DNA of 64,000 nt from Acinetobacter calcoaceticus (GCF_016508255.1 NZ_JADVKT010000001.1:789779-853778), one strand, 5' to 3'. Shown: positions 11,601-20,122, counted from the stretch's first letter. The notes: a model not told the origin generated them from the letters alone. Translations and numbers: made by a program.

Positions 11601-11631
11601 AAAAAGCCCTTGCTATTAACAAGGGCTTTTT
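11601..11631. terminator. Bidirectional intrinsic terminator
   Basis: AAAAAGCCCTTG and CAAGGGCTTTTT form a 12-bp inverted repeat around a 7-nt loop, with A- and T-runs on both sides. It ends both the SnoaL-like gene and the convergent tRNA-Ser transcript. Confidence 0.9.
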
Positions 11632-11639
11632 AAGAATTT

Positions 11640-11729
11640 TGGCGGAAGCGGTGAGATTCGAACTCACGGAGGACTCACACCCTCGTCGGTTTTCAAGACC
11701 GGTGCATTAAACCGCTCTGCCACGCTTCC
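11640..11729 (-). tRNA. tRNA-Ser (anticodon UGA)
   Basis: The minus strand folds as a 90-nt class II tRNA with encoded CCA. The acceptor is GGAAGCG/CGCTTCC, the anticodon loop CTTGAAA (anticodon TGA, reading UCA), a long serine-type variable arm is present, and the T-arm is GTTCGAATC. It is convergent with the SnoaL-like gene. Confidence 0.95.
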
Positions 11730-12073
11730 AACGAGCGCTATAATATAAATAAAAAGACAACTTGGCAAATCTTTTTATTTAACTTTCCTTCTAAATGCTC
11801 AAAATAAAAACAAAAAACCTTAAATTTTAAGTTTTTGTCTACTTATCACCACTTTTTCTCTAAAACATATCTTTATGGTGAGGTTCTTAGTTGTCTTTAA
11901 CAGCACATCACTATAACTATATGATGCTAGTCTATCTTTTTGATAAAATACTTATAAAGATAAGAAGCTTTAATCTTTAATAAGGGTATTCTCCCCTTTG
12001 CAATTACTAATACGGTTTTAATGACCGATGTAGTTTCTAGCGAAACTATCTATATGAAAGAAGTTTGAGCTAT
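11730..12073. other. Intergenic region upstream of greB
   Basis: About 340 AT-rich bases separate tRNA-Ser from greB. They must contain both promoters, divergent from each other. I see no further gene and no strong hairpin. Confidence 0.4.
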
Positions 12074-12547
12074 ATGATGAATCGCAAACTATTAACTGCT
12101 GAAGGTTATCAACGATTACAAGATGAACTAAATGATCTTGTAAGAAAAGAACGTCCAGAGATTACTAAAATTGTGTCATGGGCAGCCAGTCTTGGCGATC
12201 GCTCAGAAAACGCAGATTATCATTACAACAAAAGAAAGCTACGTGAAATTGATCGTAGGATTAGATACCTCACCAAACTTTTTGAAGTTGCCCAAAAAGT
12301 AGAGTACCGACCAGAGCAAGATGGCCGAGCCTACTTTGGAGCATGGGTCGAATTAGAAAATGATGAAGGCGAAACTACAAAATTCCGTATCGTTGGCGAT
12401 GAAGAAATTTACGGCCGTAGGGACTATATTTCTTTGCAATCACCTATGGTAAAAGCTTGTTTAGGTAAAGCTATAGATGATGAAATACAAGTTCAAACGC
12501 CTAAAGGTAAAATGATTTGGTATATAACAAAAATAAGTTATCAGTAA
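12074..12547 (+). CDS. greB: Transcription elongation factor GreB
   Basis: The protein has about 157 residues. The N-terminal antiparallel coiled coil carries the GreB-specific motif WAASLGDRSENADYHYNKR, with the acidic tip residues that reach into the RNA polymerase secondary channel and stimulate cleavage of backtracked RNA. The C-terminal FKBP-like domain contains the family motif FRIVGDEEIYGRRDYIS. The longest frame uses TTG at 12065, but the GAAAGAAG Shine-Dalgarno (12056-12063) is correctly spaced for the tandem ATGs at 12074 and 12077. Alignment with E. coli GreB favours these starts. A greA paralogue lies at 53163. Confidence 0.95.
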   Translation: MMNRKLLTAEGYQRLQDELNDLVRKERPEITKIVSWAASLGDRSENADYHYNKRKLREIDRRIRYLTKLFEVAQKVEYRPEQDGRAYFGAWVELENDEGETTKFRIVGDEEIYGRRDYISLQSPMVKACLGKAIDDEIQVQTPKGKMIWYITKISYQ

Positions 12548-12776
12548 TTCATTGATACTATTAACTTCATTTTTTATTACAATGTAATTATATTAAACTT
12601 AGAATTTGAAAATATTATCATTTAAATTTAATATATTTAATAACTACAAAAATACAGGCTTATCATTATTCATGTAAAAATAGAAAATATTAAATTTAAA
12701 AAATAAATAAAATGCCATCGATTACCGATCAAAATTAAAACAAAATTTTATTTTTATAAAAAAGAGATTATTAATT

Positions 12777-13751
12777 ATGAAAGGTATAAAAATTGCTGCG
12801 ATATCTACTTATCACCCAAGAACAATTAGAAATAATGAATATTATTTAAATAAATTTGAAGACAAAGATAGTTTAAATAGAATTTTTGAAAAAGTAGGCA
12901 GAAATAAAAGACATGTAATTGTTGACCATGACGAAAATACTCTCACAATGGCAATTCATGCTTCAAAAAACTTATTAAAAGATTATAATATTTCACATGA
13001 TAGCATTGATATTATTATATTTTCTTCTACAACATTAGAATATCTTTCTCCAACTAATGCTTTACTTATTCATTCAGAACTAGATATTAAAACCGATTGC
13101 ATATGCTTTGATATCAATGCTAATTGTTTAGGAATGTTTGTTGCTCTTGAACAAGCCTCAGTTTTACTAGCATCAAAAGACAATTATAAACGCGCGCTAG
13201 TGATTGGATCTGATCATCTAACAATGCTTGGAGATGAGAAGCAACCTATTCCTTCAACAATTGTAGGAGACGCAGCTGCGGCCATCATACTTGAGAAGGA
13301 TACCGATGATTCAGGCATGATTGATCGGATGTATCAAACAGATAGTAGTTTTTGTAAAACGATTGTTTTTCCTCCTCAGGGATTTACGAATTATTATGGT
13401 AAGGATCAAAAAATTCATTGGGCGCCATTTACTGGCCTAGAAAGTGTAGAATTTGCTGCGGATGCGCTAGAAAAGTTACTCAAAAAAAATAATTTAAAAA
13501 TAGAGAACATATCATGTTTTTTACTATCTCAATTTACTAAATCAAATATTGATATTCTTCAAGATAAAATTAATATACCACCTGAAAAAATTGAATATAT
13601 TGGTGATCAATATGGATATACAGGTGTTAGTAGTTTTTTTATTGCCTATAAAAACCGCTTAGAAAAATCACTTATAAATAAAGGTGATATTATTGTTTTC
13701 TGGTCTTTAGGAGCGGGTTACCAGACTGGAGTAATGTTATGGAAAATTTAA
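12777..13751 (+). CDS. Divergent KAS III / FabH-like thiolase-fold protein with altered triad
   Basis: The 324-residue protein has the KAS III layout. The nucleophile Cys117 lies in FDINANCLGMF. The segment IVGDAAAAIILEK (about 162-174) and the C-terminal LGAGYQTGVMLW are family features. In canonical FabH, His and Asn (in PHQAN and GNTSAAS) complete the decarboxylating triad. Here the corresponding segments read LSQFTKSN (Ser251-Gln252) and GYTGVSS (Tyr281), so both appear replaced. That argues against malonyl-ACP condensation and for acyl transfer, or another Claisen-like or esterifying role as in CerJ/PqsC-like homologues (inference). It stands alone in very AT-rich DNA, with codon use unlike greB, which suggests horizontal acquisition. 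No clear Shine-Dalgarno is seen. Confidence 0.82.
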   Translation: MKGIKIAAISTYHPRTIRNNEYYLNKFEDKDSLNRIFEKVGRNKRHVIVDHDENTLTMAIHASKNLLKDYNISHDSIDIIIFSSTTLEYLSPTNALLIHSELDIKTDCICFDINANCLGMFVALEQASVLLASKDNYKRALVIGSDHLTMLGDEKQPIPSTIVGDAAAAIILEKDTDDSGMIDRMYQTDSSFCKTIVFPPQGFTNYYGKDQKIHWAPFTGLESVEFAADALEKLLKKNNLKIENISCFLLSQFTKSNIDILQDKINIPPEKIEYIGDQYGYTGVSSFFIAYKNRLEKSLINKGDIIVFWSLGAGYQTGVMLWKI

Positions 13752-14056
13752 AGAAACGTAAACTATAAAAATATTATCTTAGCTAAAAGATACTTTTTCA
13801 CAAATATCTTTTAGCTTTAATTCAAATATAGGTTAAATAAATCTATCAAAAAATCATTAAATTATTTTATTTTTTCAGTTATTTAACTTATAGCAATTCA
13901 CCAAACAGTTAAATCAAATTTCACGTTGTAATAACATGGGGGCTACAAAATGTAGCATTTCATCCCCTATTTTCTCATATCAAAAGTGTATAAATTTTCT
14001 TCCTTAAGAAATTCATGTGTTTATGATGATATATTGAATATTTAATTGTACAAAAT
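13752..14056. other. AT-rich intergenic region with small hairpin
   Basis: No gene is visible. A hairpin (GCTACA-AAA-TGTAGC, 13942-13956) lies between a GGGG and a CCCC block (13938-13941 and 13963-13966) that could extend it with an asymmetric internal loop. It is about 190 nt past the KAS III stop and lacks a U-tract, so its role is unclear. Confidence 0.4.
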
Positions 14057-14085
14057 TTGACATTATTTTTTTTCAATACTATGAT
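14057..14085 (+). promoter_or_regulatory. Strong sigma70 promoter upstream of mltF-like gene
   Basis: TTGACA (14057-14062) is followed after 17 nt by TATGAT (14080-14085), an 11-of-12 match to the consensus hexamers. Transcription should start near 14092, about 190 nt upstream of the lytic transglycosylase start. Confidence 0.75.
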
Positions 14086-14091
14086 GCGCGC

Positions 14092-14160
14092 AGATTAAAT
14101 ATTGAGCATTTTTTAACTCATTTGAAAACTATGTAGATTTTCTACACAGTTTATTTTTTT
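14092..14160 (+). ncRNA. Candidate small RNA or attenuated leader (about 70 nt)
   Basis: Between the promoter start point and a U-rich intrinsic terminator there are only about 70 nt and no ORF. The terminator is a 6-bp stem TGTAGA/TCTACA (14132-14146) with a TTT loop. One A/C mismatch and an outer 4-bp AACT/AGTT extension follow, then TATTTTTTT. Either a short RNA is released here, or this is an attenuator controlling the downstream mltF-like gene. Expression is not known. Confidence 0.45.
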
Positions 14161-14168
14161 CATTTCAT

Positions 14169-14187
14169 GTCATTTTGAATGACGTCA
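14169..14187 (+). promoter_or_regulatory. Hairpin plus TGACGTCA palindrome in mltF leader
   Basis: GTCATT-TTG-AATGAC (14169-14183) can fold, and it overlaps the perfect palindrome TGACGTCA (14180-14187). It may be an operator or leader structure; no family assignment is possible. Confidence 0.3.
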
Positions 14188-14283
14188 TGACTGCCCACCC
14201 CTTATTGAATTTATCAACTTTTAGAAGTTATGGCAGCTTATTGTCTGACTTTTTGGGCATAAATTATCTGTAGCGGAGACAAC

Positions 14284-15396
14284 ATGCACAGTAATTCAAA
14301 TTCAGGGTCGAGGCTTTGCCTTAACTCTTTATTTTCCTCTCTCCCGTTAAAAGCACTTGCACTCAGTACTATGCTTGTTCCATTTCATAGTATTAATGCA
14401 GGAAAAACCCTACAGTACAATACTGTAGTAAATACAAACACTCTAACTGTTGTTGCGGTAGAAAGCCCGACAACCGTTTTCAAAGAAGATCAGTTTTTAC
14501 ATGGTTTTGGTTACGACTTAGCTCGTAACTATGCACAAAGCCTTAATGTAAAGCTGGACTTTAAAATCGTGGCAGACAATGCCACTGCACTTAAATGGGT
14601 TCAGCAAGGTAAAGCAAACTTTGCGATGACTACCGCTGGTTTAAGTACCATCGAAAACAAAGGATTAATGTCTTTTTATGCAAGTTGTGGTGACACAGTC
14701 AATTTGCAAAAAAATGGTTTAAATCCTGAATTAAGCTGGGTGTTTAAACAAGCTGATGACCCCCTCACCCAGACGGCTAGTGGCTTTGTATGCCAAAGTA
14801 AGCAAAATGGTGTGACACAACAACTTGCTTCTTTTTATGATCGTAATGTGGTGAAACCAGAAGCTTGGTCAACCATTCAACGTGACTTAACTACGCGCTT
14901 ACCGATTTATAAAGCGAGCTTTAAACAAAGTGCAGCTAAATATGATCTCGACTGGCATTTACTTGCCGCAATTGGTTATCAAGAATCATACTTAAAGCCA
15001 GAATCTGTTTCTCCCACAGGTGTTCGTGGCTTAATGATGCTCACCAATAGTACTGCTCGAGCAATGGGTGTGAGCAATCGTAGTGATCCAGCTCAAAGCA
15101 TCCAAGGTGGAGCAAAGTATTACGATCTCATGTTAAGTGAATATGATGATATTCCTTTCCCTGATCGGAACTGGTATGCGCTTGTGGCCTATAATATGGG
15201 ACCAGGTGCAGTAAACCAGATTCAGAAGCGCTTGCAAGCACAAGGGAAAGATCCAAACCAATGGGTTAATCTCTACAATTATTTGCAAAGTAATAAAATG
15301 CGAAATGGTCGATATAAACAAGCGGTTCAATATGTCACTCGTATTCGTGCTTATCTTGAACATATCAAAACGGCGCAAACACGAATCAATATCTAA
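14284..15396 (+). CDS. MltF-like lytic murein transglycosylase with reduced N-terminal domain
   Basis: The 370-residue protein begins with an N-terminal signal-like segment (about residues 20-40). It then has a substrate-binding-protein-like domain (about 52-190) and a C-terminal SLT lysozyme-fold domain (about 205-365). Glu234 in IGYQESYL is the predicted catalytic acid, followed by SPTGVRGLMMLT and LVAYNMGPG. Lytic transglycosylases cleave peptidoglycan to 1,6-anhydromuramyl products in the periplasm. E. coli MltF has about 518 residues with a full two-lobed SBP domain; here that part is only about 140 residues, close to a single lobe. A GGAG Shine-Dalgarno lies 8 nt before ATG. It is probably monocistronic with its own long leader and ends at a bidirectional terminator. 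Confidence 0.85.
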   Translation: MHSNSNSGSRLCLNSLFSSLPLKALALSTMLVPFHSINAGKTLQYNTVVNTNTLTVVAVESPTTVFKEDQFLHGFGYDLARNYAQSLNVKLDFKIVADNATALKWVQQGKANFAMTTAGLSTIENKGLMSFYASCGDTVNLQKNGLNPELSWVFKQADDPLTQTASGFVCQSKQNGVTQQLASFYDRNVVKPEAWSTIQRDLTTRLPIYKASFKQSAAKYDLDWHLLAAIGYQESYLKPESVSPTGVRGLMMLTNSTARAMGVSNRSDPAQSIQGGAKYYDLMLSEYDDIPFPDRNWYALVAYNMGPGAVNQIQKRLQAQGKDPNQWVNLYNYLQSNKMRNGRYKQAVQYVTRIRAYLEHIKTAQTRINI

Positions 15397-15439
15397 TTTT
15401 TATTATTTAGAAGTTGATAAACTCTTTGTTTGTATGAAT

Positions 15440-15469
15440 AAAAAGCTTACCTCTATGGGTAAGCTTTTT
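15440..15469. terminator. Bidirectional intrinsic terminator
   Basis: AAAAAGCTTACC and GGTAAGCTTTTT form a 12-bp stem with a 6-nt loop between the convergent mltF-like and SCP2 genes. Confidence 0.9.
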
Positions 15470-15487
15470 ATATGAATTCTTTAAAAT

Positions 15488-15871
15488 TTAAGCGGTATGC
15501 TCTAATACTTTTTTGAACAAATCTTTTTGTTCTTGGCTTGGCTTAGCTGTTTGTAAAGCCATTAATTGAGACATATCACCTTGAACTTTAATTTTACCAG
15601 TCATGAATGCCTGCATAGCAGCAGCCATATCAAACTCTAAGAATACTTTACGTAAAGTTTCAGCATCCATATTTAAAGTTGTTTTGGCATTTGAAGACAA
15701 ACCTTTTTGGATTTTACCCCCATCTAAAGCTAATTCGGTATTTCCAGAAGCATCTGTAACTACTAAATTAATTGCCAAATTCGCAAGAGCGGGTGGCAAA
15801 TTAAGATCCCCAGCTTCAGCAGTTAATTTTTCGACAGTAGCAAACCAATCTTCAGTTAAAAATGCAGGCAT
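15488..15871 (-). CDS. SCP2 sterol-carrier-like domain protein
   Basis: The 127-residue single-domain protein fits the SCP2 fold: NLAINLVVTDASGNTELALDGGKIQ, then KTTLNMDAETLRKVF and the C-terminal FMTGKIKVQGDMSQLMALQ, which is the usual GKIKVxGDMxxAMxLQ family signature. Such proteins bind lipids in a hydrophobic tunnel. In bacteria they often accompany ubiquinone or lipid metabolism, but the ligand is not predictable. A GAGGAAG Shine-Dalgarno precedes the ATG. It is a single gene between ttcA and the mltF-like gene. Confidence 0.85.
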   Translation of the reverse strand: MPAFLTEDWFATVEKLTAEAGDLNLPPALANLAINLVVTDASGNTELALDGGKIQKGLSSNAKTTLNMDAETLRKVFLEFDMAAAMQAFMTGKIKVQGDMSQLMALQTAKPSQEQKDLFKKVLEHTA

Positions 15872-16075
15872 GATTCTTCCTCAAATTTATTTGTTCAATT
15901 TCTCTAGTTGCCTATCCAGACAACATCATGTGAAGCAATTCTGCTTGAGCGTTGTTATAGCATGTAATTTAAATTTTGGGCTATGACTTTTTGTACGGAA
16001 CATTCATTTTTTAGTATTTTGATACATTAAAGGCACTTGTTTATAAAGTGCCTTTAATTGACTTATCAAGTAGTT

Positions 16076-16981
16076 TTACTCAGCAGCAAAACTTAAGTTC
16101 ACGACATCTAAACGGTTTTTAAGCTCTTCCGGATCTTTAAAATCCAGCTCGCGCTGAGAATCTAGAGCTTCGAAATCAAACAATTCACGATCCGCTAACT
16201 GAGACGGAGATACGTTTTGTAACGCACCAAAAATACTATGTAAGCGTTTCGGATATTGTTTATCCCAATCACGTAGCATTTCATTAAGCATGGCACGCTG
16301 TAAGTTTTCCTGCGAACCACAAAGGTTACATGGAATGATTGGGAACTGACGCAACTCAGCATATTTAATGATGTCTTTTTCTTCAACATATGCCAATGGA
16401 CGAATCAGAATATTCTTCTTATCTGATGATAAAAGCTTTGGAGGCATCGCCTTTAAACTACCACCATGGAACAGATTTAAGAAGAATGTTGCAAGAATGT
16501 CGTCACGGTGATGCCCTAAAGCAACTTTAGTCGCACCAATTTCTTGTGCAAAGCCATACAAAGAACCACGGCGTAAACGCGAACATACTGCACAGTAGGT
16601 TTTACCTTCCGGTGTTAAACGTTTGGTAATCGTATAGGTGTCTTTTTCTAGAATGTAATATGGAATGTTATTTTCTTCCATATAACGAGGTAAGACATCT
16701 TCAGGAAAGCCTGGTTGCTTTTGGTCAAGGTTAACAGCAACAACATCAAAATTGATTGGTGCAATACGTTTAAACTGCAACATGATATCGAGCAAGGTAT
16801 AACTGTCTTTACCACCAGACACACACACCATGACCTTATCGCCCTCTTCAAGCATATTGAAGTCACGAATAGCATGTCCAACTTGACGGCGAAGCTTCTT
16901 GAGCAAACGGTAATAGGCCGAGCTTGTTGGAAGTTCAGGCTTAAAATTAAATCCCTGATTGGACTCAACTGGCGCGTACAT
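16076..16981 (-). CDS. ttcA: tRNA 2-thiocytidine(32) synthetase TtcA
   Basis: The protein has about 301 residues. The PP-loop ATPase motif SGGKDS is at about residues 55-60. The TtcA signature cysteines are in [10 protein letters not shown] (about 130 and 133) and in [14 protein letters not shown], which bind the [4Fe-4S] cluster used for 2-thiolation of C32 in t[21 protein letters not shown] is diagnostic of the TtcA branch rather than TilS. The open frame extends to TTG at 17017, but ATG at 16981 (M-Y-A-P-V-E-S) is the more credible start. Neither has a strong Shine-Dalgarno. Confidence 0.95.
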   Translation of the reverse strand: MYAPVESNQGFNFKPELPTSSAYYRLLKKLRRQVGHAIRDFNMLEEGDKVMVCVSGGKDSYTLLDIMLQFKRIAPINFDVVAVNLDQKQPGFPEDVLPRYMEENNIPYYILEKDTYTITKRLTPEGKTYCAVCSRLRRGSLYGFAQEIGATKVALGHHRDDILATFFLNLFHGGSLKAMPPKLLSSDKKNILIRPLAYVEEKDIIKYAELRQFPIIPCNLCGSQENLQRAMLNEMLRDWDKQYPKRLHSIFGALQNVSPSQLADRELFDFEALDSQRELDFKDPEELKNRLDVVNLSFAAE

Positions 16982-17017
16982 AGACGAGATATACCCATAA
17001 ATAAAAATACCGCGCAA

Positions 17018-17485
17018 TTTTATATGATTCGGACGAAAATCGCATCAAAAGAATAGTTTCAATTCTTGAAGCCGTCACATTGCTCCTACATGATGCAAAA
17101 GACATGCTCTATTTTGACTGAAGCGTTCAAAATTTGTGCAAAGCGCTTACTTTTTGGACTTTTCCACAGTTTTCCACAAAACCTGTGGATAAAATTGTGG
17201 ATTTCTTAGTGCTTGACAAACTGTTTTGACCTTCTGTTAAGGGTTTTATTTAAATTGATCATTTTTTAACCAATGTTTTTTACCTTTTAATATCAACATG
17301 TTATTCAAGTCAATAGAATCATTTTAAAAATAATTTTTAATTTTTTTTGATGAGCATTCGAACAAAACAGCTTGATTTTTTGAAAGAGTCGAAATAAAAA
17401 AAATTACACAAAACTTCTTTCCGTAGTATTTTTTGATAAACTCTTCGACAAGTTTTGAATATCTTAAAAATGTGAATAACATAAA
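17018..17485. other. Intergenic region between ttcA and lytic transglycosylase, with DnaA-box-like cluster
   Basis: About 470 bases separate the divergent ttcA and transglycosylase genes. The notable feature is the DnaA-box-like cluster listed separately. A TTGACA hexamer at 17213-17218 lacks a good -10 at the right distance. The last 150 bases are strongly T- and A-rich, with no hairpin that I could support. Confidence 0.5.
17160..17204. promoter_or_regulatory. Cluster of DnaA-box-like 9-mers
   Basis: Within 45 bp there are TTTTCCACA (17160-17168), TTTTCCACA (17170-17178), TGTGGATAA (17184-17192, the exact complement of the TTATCCACA box) and the weaker TGTGGATTT (17196-17204). Two are direct and two inverted. 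The first three fit the TTWTNCACA consensus. Binding is a prediction. Confidence 0.5.
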
Positions 17486-18355
17486 ATGAAAAAATCGGTT
17501 CAATTGCTTTTTTCTTGTTTATTGGGGATGACCACTTTTTCGGTCGGCATAACGTCGAGTTCAGCTGGTCAAATGTATATTTACCAAGATAAAAACGGTA
17601 GTACATTACTAACTAACCGAAAAAGTTATGATCACTCACTTAAAAAAGTAAAAGTGACATATTACCCTGATAGTAATATTCATAGTTATACAAACTGGGG
17701 AGCATCAGAAGCCTCTGTCCTGCCGAGTTATAGCAAGAATAAAAATGCTTTTGACCATATTATTAAACAAGCTGCCCTACAGCATGGTGTATCTGAAGGC
17801 TTAATTAAGGCTGTTATGCATACCGAGTCAGGATTTAATGCAAATGCCCGCTCTCCTGTGGGTGCGCAAGGTCTTATGCAACTTATGCCTGCGACTGCAC
17901 GTCGATTTAACGTAACCAATGCCTATGACGCTCAGCAAAATATTTTTGCAGGTGCAAAATATCTAAGCTGGTTACTCAAGCGTTTTCGTGGCAATACACA
18001 AATGGCCCTTGCAGCTTACAATGCAGGTGAAGGTAACGTTGATAAATACGGTGGTATTCCACCTTTCCGTGAAACACAAGATTACGTGCGCCGTGTAACA
18101 AGTCGATATCAAAACTTATATGCATCTGGTGAAGGGTTTTCATCTTTTTCCCCGACTTCTAATACTTCAGCACAAGTCACTTCTCAATCTTCAAATTTAG
18201 CGGAAAACACTACTGCTCAAATAGCCGTACCAGCACCTAAATATTCCTCTTCTCGTCAAATTGTGACTTTATCGAATGGAACATTTACTGATGCGCCTAA
18301 GGGTACTTATGTCACGAACAATGCCACAGCAATTGCACATATTCGGATAGAATAA
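17486..18355 (+). CDS. SLT-family lytic transglycosylase with DUF4124-like N-terminus
   Basis: The 289-residue protein has an N-terminal signal peptide (MKKSVQLLFSCLLG...SSSAG). A short region follows, typical of DUF4124 proteins (MYIYQDKNGSTLLTNR). The SLT domain (about 88-205) has catalytic Glu114 in HTESGFN, then SPVGAQGLMQLMPATA and ALAAYNAGEGNV. The C-terminal about 80 residues are a Ser/Thr-rich, probably disordered tail. It should cleave peptidoglycan glycan strands in the periplasm. It is a single gene, about 2 kb from another transglycosylase gene. No clear Shine-Dalgarno is present. Confidence 0.88.
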   Translation: MKKSVQLLFSCLLGMTTFSVGITSSSAGQMYIYQDKNGSTLLTNRKSYDHSLKKVKVTYYPDSNIHSYTNWGASEASVLPSYSKNKNAFDHIIKQAALQHGVSEGLIKAVMHTESGFNANARSPVGAQGLMQLMPATARRFNVTNAYDAQQNIFAGAKYLSWLLKRFRGNTQMALAAYNAGEGNVDKYGGIPPFRETQDYVRRVTSRYQNLYASGEGFSSFSPTSNTSAQVTSQSSNLAENTTAQIAVPAPKYSSSRQIVTLSNGTFTDAPKGTYVTNNATAIAHIRIE

Positions 18356-18512
18356 AAACGTTTACTGACGGTTTCATGCCGTCAAGTTCATGTACCTTAA
18401 ATTGTAATGATCTATTACCTGATCTTTACCATTTAGGCGAATTTAACCAATAATTCTTTAAATTTAGGTACATTCTGCTATGTTAAAGAATGTATCAATT
18501 CCTTATTTTTTT

Positions 18513-18539
18513 CTTGAATTTTTCCCCTAAGCCCCGCAT
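18513..18539 (+). promoter_or_regulatory. Predicted sigma32 (heat-shock) promoter of htpX
   Basis: CTTGAA (18513-18518) is followed after 13 nt by CCCCGCAT (18532-18539). This resembles the RpoH consensus (CTTGAA-N13/14-CCCCATNT). It lies about 65 nt upstream of htpX, a gene known to be heat-shock induced in E. coli. Confidence 0.6.
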
Positions 18540-18602
18540 ATTAGCTGCATGATTTAGAATTTGTAAATCAGATAACATTTTATTTATAAGAGGGTTTTCT
18601 CA

Positions 18603-19508
18603 ATGATGCGGATTGGTTTGTTTTTGCTTACCAACCTCGCGGTACTGGTTGTAGCTGGCATTATTTTGTCACTCTTCGGTGTCGGTAGTTACCATGGCGC
18701 GGGTGGCTTGAATCTAGGCAACCTTTTAGTGATCTGTTTTGTGTTTGGTATGGTGGGATCTTTAATCTCATTATTCATGTCAAAATGGATGGCTAAAAAA
18801 ACGACCGGTACAGAACTGATCGACCCGAATGCTCCCCGTAACCAAGCTGAAAGCTGGTTATTGCAAACAGTCGCTGAACTTTCTCAACGTTCTGGTATTA
18901 ATATGCCAGAGGTTGGTATTTTTCCATCATATCAATCCAATGCCTTTGCAACAGGCTGGAATAAAAATGATGCCTTAGTTGCCGTTTCATCTGGTCTACT
19001 TGAGCGTATGAATAAAGATGAGCTACGTGCTGTGCTTGCGCATGAGATTGGTCACGTTGCGAATGGTGATATGGTTACCCTAGCACTCATCCAAGGTGTC
19101 GTGAACGCCTTCGTTATGTTCTTTGCTCGCGTAGTGGGTGATTTTATCGACCGTAATGTTTTTGGTCGTCAAGATGATCAAGCTCCTGGTATGGGTTACT
19201 TCCTCATTACGATGGTTCTAGATATCGTGTTCGGTATTCTCGCTTCTGCCATTGTCATGTGGTTCTCTCGTTACCGTGAATACCGTGCTGATGAAGCAGG
19301 TGCACGTTTAGCTGGTAAACAAGCAATGATTTCTGCTTTATTACGTTTGCAAGCTGAAACAGAGTTACCTGATCAAATGCCAAAAGAAATGAAAGCATTC
19401 GCAATTGCGGAAGGTAAAGAACAAGGTTTTAGTTTAGCTGCTTTGTTCCAAACTCACCCTACAATTGAACAGCGTGTTGCGGCTCTACATCAGTTAGATT
19501 GCCCATAA
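18603..19508 (+). CDS. htpX: Membrane zinc metalloprotease HtpX
   Basis: The 301-residue M48 protease has two N-terminal TM helices (about 5-27 and 40-60). The zinc site HEIGH is at 147-151. Two further hydrophobic segments follow, and the third zinc ligand is the Glu in [17 protein letters not shown]. It takes part in inner-membrane protein quality control alongside FtsH. An AAGAGGG Shine-Dalgarno precedes the tandem ATGs at 18603 and 18606. It is expressed alone from a probable sigma32 promoter and ends at a strong terminator. Confidence 0.95.
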   Translation: MMRIGLFLLTNLAVLVVAGIILSLFGVGSYHGAGGLNLGNLLVICFVFGMVGSLISLFMSKWMAKKTTGTELIDPNAPRNQAESWLLQTVAELSQRSGINMPEVGIFPSYQSNAFATGWNKNDALVAVSSGLLERMNKDELRAVLAHEIGHVANGDMVTLALIQGVVNAFVMFFARVVGDFIDRNVFGRQDDQAPGMGYFLITMVLDIVFGILASAIVMWFSRYREYRADEAGARLAGKQAMISALLRLQAETELPDQMPKEMKAFAIAEGKEQGFSLAALFQTHPTIEQRVAALHQLDCP

Positions 19509-19515
19509 TATGCTT

Positions 19516-19545
19516 AAAAAAAGCCTCCATTGGGAGGCTTTTTTT
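19516..19545. terminator. Bidirectional intrinsic terminator
   Basis: AGCCTCC and GGAGGCT flank a 4-nt loop, with A7 before and T7 after, between convergent htpX and the DUF4112 gene. Confidence 0.92.
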
Positions 19546-19546
19546 A

Positions 19547-20122
19547 TTAGATTGAATGGAAGAGTCCCCAGAGAAAACTTATCCCCCACCACATCGCAAA
19601 ACCAATAAGAATAAGTACAAATAAGCCGAGTAAATCAGGTATATGTAGCCATAGCCAACTCACAACAGGGTTACGCCAAAAGGCTGAATGCTGCTGTTTC
19701 TTTTCCAGTTTCTCGTGTAAATAGGGATGAATTACATGGATATCGCTCTGAATTGCATATTCTTCACGTATGTGAGTATGAACCACCTCTAATGCTTTTC
19801 TGCTAGGGCGAATAAAAATATCGAAAATAGTTCCTGCGATCGGAATACATCCAACGACAGCATCCACTACAGCCAATTTTATTACTGGGGTTAACTTATG
19901 TTGGGGCACCCCAATTTGCTTGGCTTTATATATGGCGTAGCAAGTCAGAACAAAACCTGCTACATCACCTGCAATTGGAATCGTACTTAAGGCAGCATCT
20001 GCTCCAATACCCTGCTTTGTAAAGGGAATACGGACCGCACTATCCATCATGGTTGCGAACTTGGCAAGGTCTCGTTCTAATGCGATGACCTGTTGCTCTG
20101 TTAATTTTTTTTGTTGGGACAT
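19547..20122 (-). CDS. DUF4112 membrane protein
   Basis: The protein has about 191 residues. The N-terminal hydrophilic helix is followed by the DUF4112 pattern (MDSAVRIPFTKQGIGADAALSTIPIAGD, seen as RIPFTKQGIGADAAL and IPIAGDV). A second Gly-rich segment (VDAVVGCIPIAGTIFD) and a C-terminal TM helix (LLGLFVLILIGFAMWWGISF) follow. The function of the family is unknown. The frame opens at TTG 20131; ATG at 20122 is preferred. It is a single gene convergent with htpX. Confidence 0.8.
   Translation of the reverse strand: MSQQKKLTEQQVIALERDLAKFATMMDSAVRIPFTKQGIGADAALSTIPIAGDVAGFVLTCYAIYKAKQIGVPQHKLTPVIKLAVVDAVVGCIPIAGTIFDIFIRPSRKALEVVHTHIREEYAIQSDIHVIHPYLHEKLEKKQQHSAFWRNPVVSWLWLHIPDLLGLFVLILIGFAMWWGISFLWGLFHSI

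Noticed and set aside
17213..17241. TTGACA with possible -10 upstream of the second lytic transglycosylase
   Set aside because: No acceptable -10 hexamer at 16-18 nt; not called as a promoter.
17337..17606. Minus-strand ORF over the start of the lytic transglycosylase gene
   Set aside because: It overlaps the signal-peptide region of a clear gene on the other strand and is low-complexity Phe/Lys sequence from AT-rich DNA.
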